Shown here: piece after piece, positions 61,762 through 64,000 of the stretch | How positions within the stretch are numbered: position 1 is the stretch's first letter | How the letters are laid out: the number at the start of each line of letters is the position of its first letter | Assembly (NCBI RefSeq): GCF_009002475.1 | Contig: NZ_AP019860.1 | Coordinates: forward strand, 8,181,547 to 8,245,546 | Source: Candidatus Uabimicrobium amorphum | GTDB taxonomy: Bacteria > Planctomycetota > Uabimicrobiia > Uabimicrobiales > Uabimicrobiaceae | Reading direction: 5' to 3' | DNA: 64,000 nt | Position numbers and translations under genes: made by a program | Notes under the pieces: model-generated | What the model saw: only the letters and a program-made list of their open reading frames with translations | Database searches by the model: none | Told to the model about the DNA's origin: nothing

Positions 61762-64000
61762 ATGAGCGGAGAAATTTCCATTAACTGTTCAAACTGTTCT
61801 AAAACATTGAGCGTTATTCCAAGTGATGTTGAACGCATTATAAAATGTAGTTACTGCGGTACTTTTCTAAAAGTCCCCGCTCGTAAGTCCAAAAGATTAG
61901 AGATGCCTTGTCCTGCTTGTAATGCAAATCTAAATATTCCTCTAAAGCTACGAGGGAAAGTTTGTAGTTGCTGGAGTTGCGGAGCAGAGGTCTCTGTTCC
62001 TAAACCCGCAGAACTCATCATAGAAGAGGTCTCTATTCCTCAATCAATAGAACAAGGTGCACAAAACTGCGAAATAAGGATGACCATTTCCAATGGTGGT
62101 ATGCAGGCCGAAATTACGGGTATTGATGTCGCTTTTGAAAGCAACAAAAAAGACCTCAACTCATTCTTTACCATCAAAGATGTCAATGGTAGCTCCTCTG
62201 TTGTCAGCGAAGGACAACCAATAACCATTGTATGTGTGTTTGAAGTATCACAAAATGCCCCAGCAGGCAAAGTCAATATTCACATAAAAATTAGTGGTGC
62301 CGATAGTACAGATAATACCCCAACCGCCATAGAGACAAAAGTTCAAACAAGTGTGGGTTATAACAGAGTGTTTGCCGTTGTCACGGAAAACGAACTAAGT
62401 GAAACAGCAGGCGTTCCTTTTGCCGTACAGTTATGGGCGTGTTTAGAAGATGGCGAAGTGGATGCTCAGTTTTCTGGTATGTACAACATCGATTTCTCTA
62501 TATCAGATACCCCCACAAGTTCCGGTGTAAGTGCGCAATATCCGAAAACGTTGGCGATGGAGTTCGTCGAAGGGGTTGCGACAAGTGACCGCGACTTTAT
62601 CTTATACAATAGTGTGGAAACTCCACAAATTACTGCCATAGAAAAAGCAAGTGGTGTAGGCGAAGGTTACACAGATTTTATCGAAGTTCGCCCTTCAAAC
62701 TTTTTAGGATTCGCTATAGACCTCACATCTCCACAAATGAACGGTTGCTTGTTTCAGGGAACAAATCAAATCCGTGCCGTAGATAAATTTGGGAACATTG
62801 TCCCTGGATTCAACCAAGACGTCACCATTGCTCCTTCGAGCGTTAGTGGAGAGCTTTTTACAGACAATAAACCATTCTCCGCAATACCTGGGCGTTTTTT
62901 CGAAAACGGTGTTATTGACTTAACTGCACAGAAAATAAGCTACACAACAACCGAAGAACAACGTCTCCCATACGAAGAGAGCTTTGTAGTTTCCAGTGGT
63001 GGACATGCGACAACTTCTTCAGAGATTGTTATCGAAAATAACATCCTCGAAATATTTATCGAAAAAGTGGAAGCGCCAGAATTTACAGAGCAAGGCCAAG
63101 CATTTTCGATGGAGATACAAGCGTTCAACTCGTCATCTATGGACGTAAAAATTTCCAAGTTGAGCATTGATTTCCAACAAAACAACCAACAGGTCAATAA
63201 TCTCTTTGACATTTCAGCCCCTGCAGGTACGAGATCTCTCAAAGCCGCTGCGCGAAATTCTTTACAATTTCAAGTCACACCTCACCAAGATATCCCCTGT
63301 GGGGAGTATACTATTGGTATTTATCTAGAAACACAAGACACAACAGGTGTGTTTCGCGCGAAAAAGAAGCATTCACAAAAAATCAATGTCGAACCCCAAG
63401 GGCGTACTTTCGTAATCGAAGCAATGGAAAGTAACGAAGTGACTGCTGGCCAAAACATTTCATTGCGCTTGACGTGTCAACTTGACAACCAAATAGACCA
63501 GAGCTACAGCGGTAAGAAAAGATTACATCTAGAATCAAATGCTTCGCCATCGGCAAATGCTTCCGAACCATTTATCCCCTCTTATGTAGATGTTGAGTTC
63601 AACAATGGAGTGGGAGAAGTTGTTGGACAAATTTCATTTACAAACGCTCAAGAACAACCGTTATTAAAAGTAGAAGATCATGCTCCTGGTGGCGCAGGGG
63701 GCCAAATATCTTTCTACGTAAAAGCAGGCGACTTGGCTAGCTTCTGGTTTGTTCTCGAGCCTACACAAAAAAATAGGGAAAGTTTTTCTGGTAAAAACTT
63801 TGTGATGGCCATGGACGCGCATGGAAACCTAAACCCACACTTTGCAGAGAATTGTGAAATTTTACCTGTAAGTGGTAAAGGGCACGTTGCTTTTGGTGAT
63901 GAGGCTGGTATCATCCCCGCCCAAAGCTTTAAAGACGGTGTCGCGGACTTAACAGCCCTACAGGCTTGCTATCAGGCAAATGTTAGCGAAAAACTTCCCA
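61762..64000 (+). CDS. Large zinc-ribbon protein with repeated beta domains, 3' end outside window
   Basis: The frame is open from an ATG at 61762 (GGGAG 9 nt upstream) to the window edge, at least 746 codons, and no stop occurs in the lines I translated. The N-terminus has two four-cysteine ribbons (CSNC...CSYC at about 9-36, CPAC...CSCWSC at about 51-73), as in the 12161 and 55562 proteins. The rest is beta-rich, with low helix content and repeated domains: DKFGNIVPGF...FENGVIDLTAQKISY and MDAHGNLNPHF...FKDGVADLTALQACY share a pattern at about 340-390 and 680-730, like bacterial Ig-type or invasin-like domains. No signal peptide or transmembrane helix is seen in the visible part. Function unknown. 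Confidence 0.8.
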   Translation, partial: MSGEISINCSNCSKTLSVIPSDVERIIKCSYCGTFLKVPARKSKRLEMPCPACNANLNIPLKLRGKVCSCWSCGAEVSVPKPAELIIEEVSIPQSIEQGAQNCEIRMTISNGGMQAEITGIDVAFESNKKDLNSFFTIKDVNGSSSVVSEGQPITIVCVFEVSQNAPAGKVNIHIKISGADSTDNTPTAIETKVQTSVGYNRVFAVVTENELSETAGVPFAVQLWACLEDGEVDAQFSGMYNIDFSISDTPTSSGVSAQYPKTLAMEFVEGVATSDRDFILYNSVETPQITAIEKASGVGEGYTDFIEVRPSNFLGFAIDLTSPQMNGCLFQGTNQIRAVDKFGNIVPGFNQDVTIAPSSVSGELFTDNKPFSAIPGRFFENGVIDLTAQKISYTTTEEQRLPYEESFVVSSGGHATTSSEIVIENNILEIFIEKVEAPEFTEQGQAFSMEIQAFNSSSMDVKISKLSIDFQQNNQQVNNLFDISAPAGTRSLKAAARNSLQFQVTPHQDIPCGEYTIGIYLETQDTTGVFRAKKKHSQKINVEPQGRTFVIEAMESNEVTAGQNISLRLTCQLDNQIDQSYSGKKRLHLESNASPSANASEPFIPSYVDVEFNNGVGEVVGQISFTNAQEQPLLKVEDHAPGGAGGQISFYVKAGDLASFWFVLEPTQKNRESFSGKNFVMAMDAHGNLNPHFAENCEILPVSGKGHVAFGDEAGIIPAQSFKDGVADLTALQACYQANVSEKLP

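Noticed and set aside
1..64000. CRISPR array, rRNA, tRNA or transposase genes
   Set aside because: No regularly spaced repeats with unique spacers, no rRNA segments, no cloverleaf with GGTTCGA-type arms and no transposase motif were seen on reading. A tRNA scan could still find a short gene.

Overview
The window reads as a piece of an AT-rich bacterial chromosome with unusually many eukaryote-like Ser/Thr protein kinases. There are five apparently active kinases and one kinase-like protein with a broken DFG motif in 64 kb, several of them fused to TPR, HEAT or coiled-coil arrays. There are also small zinc-ribbon/membrane proteins, very large proteins of unknown family (1,474 and 1,791 aa) and many short intergenic repeats. 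This style is typical of Planctomycetes and fits deep-branching, large-genome forms such as 'Candidatus Uabimicrobium'. That placement is inferred from gene style, not from a marker gene search.

Left part (1-31.9 kb), mainly housekeeping. It holds a partial PilZ protein, aminopeptidase P, an SGNH-like hydrolase and asnS with a membrane protein behind it. Next comes a five-gene operon lplA-pdhA-pdhB-pdhC-lpdA (11.8 -> 6.1 kb, minus strand) encoding the whole pyruvate dehydrogenase complex with its lipoate ligase. Then follow a zinc-ribbon membrane protein, an exported CARDB-like protein, a frameshifted YdjC/ChbG deacetylase, pyrG, an M29 aminopeptidase, an exported RidA-like protein and a three-gene glycan set (methyltransferase, membrane glycosyltransferase, GT2). 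On the plus strand are a SRAP/YedK protein, a 1,551-aa TPR/HEAT kinase, a membrane protein, an ABC-F ATPase and an ADP-ribosylglycohydrolase-like protein.

Middle part (31.9-49.7 kb), accessory. It holds a 694-codon reading frame trimmed here to an exported 638-aa protein, a 505-bp element with long inverted ends and a 58-bp internal repeat, and a minus-strand gene row: TPR kinase, terminator, MraY/WecA-like transferase, two exported proteins, a 1,791-aa probable helical-repeat protein, and a 1,474-aa membrane pseudokinase with a long coiled coil. No family was recognised for most of this row.

Right part (49.8-64 kb). A minus-strand operon starts with a zinc-ribbon Ser/Thr kinase whose stop codon overlaps the start of the [2Fe-2S] subunit of a molybdenum hydroxylase. 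It continues with the large subunit, a CoxG-like protein, the FAD subunit and an NCS2 purine-type permease. The large subunit carries a YRGAGR active-site motif rather than the CO-dehydrogenase CSFR motif, so purine or another heterocycle is a better substrate guess than CO. To the right, on the plus strand, are a small lipoprotein, two more kinases and a partial protein of at least 746 residues with N-terminal zinc ribbons and repeated beta-type domains.

Repeats: hexanucleotide tandem arrays (CGTARY- and TCGGGA-type), a nested palindromic element near asnS, two copies of a 'CCCTGACTTGATCAGGGATCC' dispersed palindrome, and the 505-bp element. I saw no rRNA, tRNA, CRISPR array or transposase gene.
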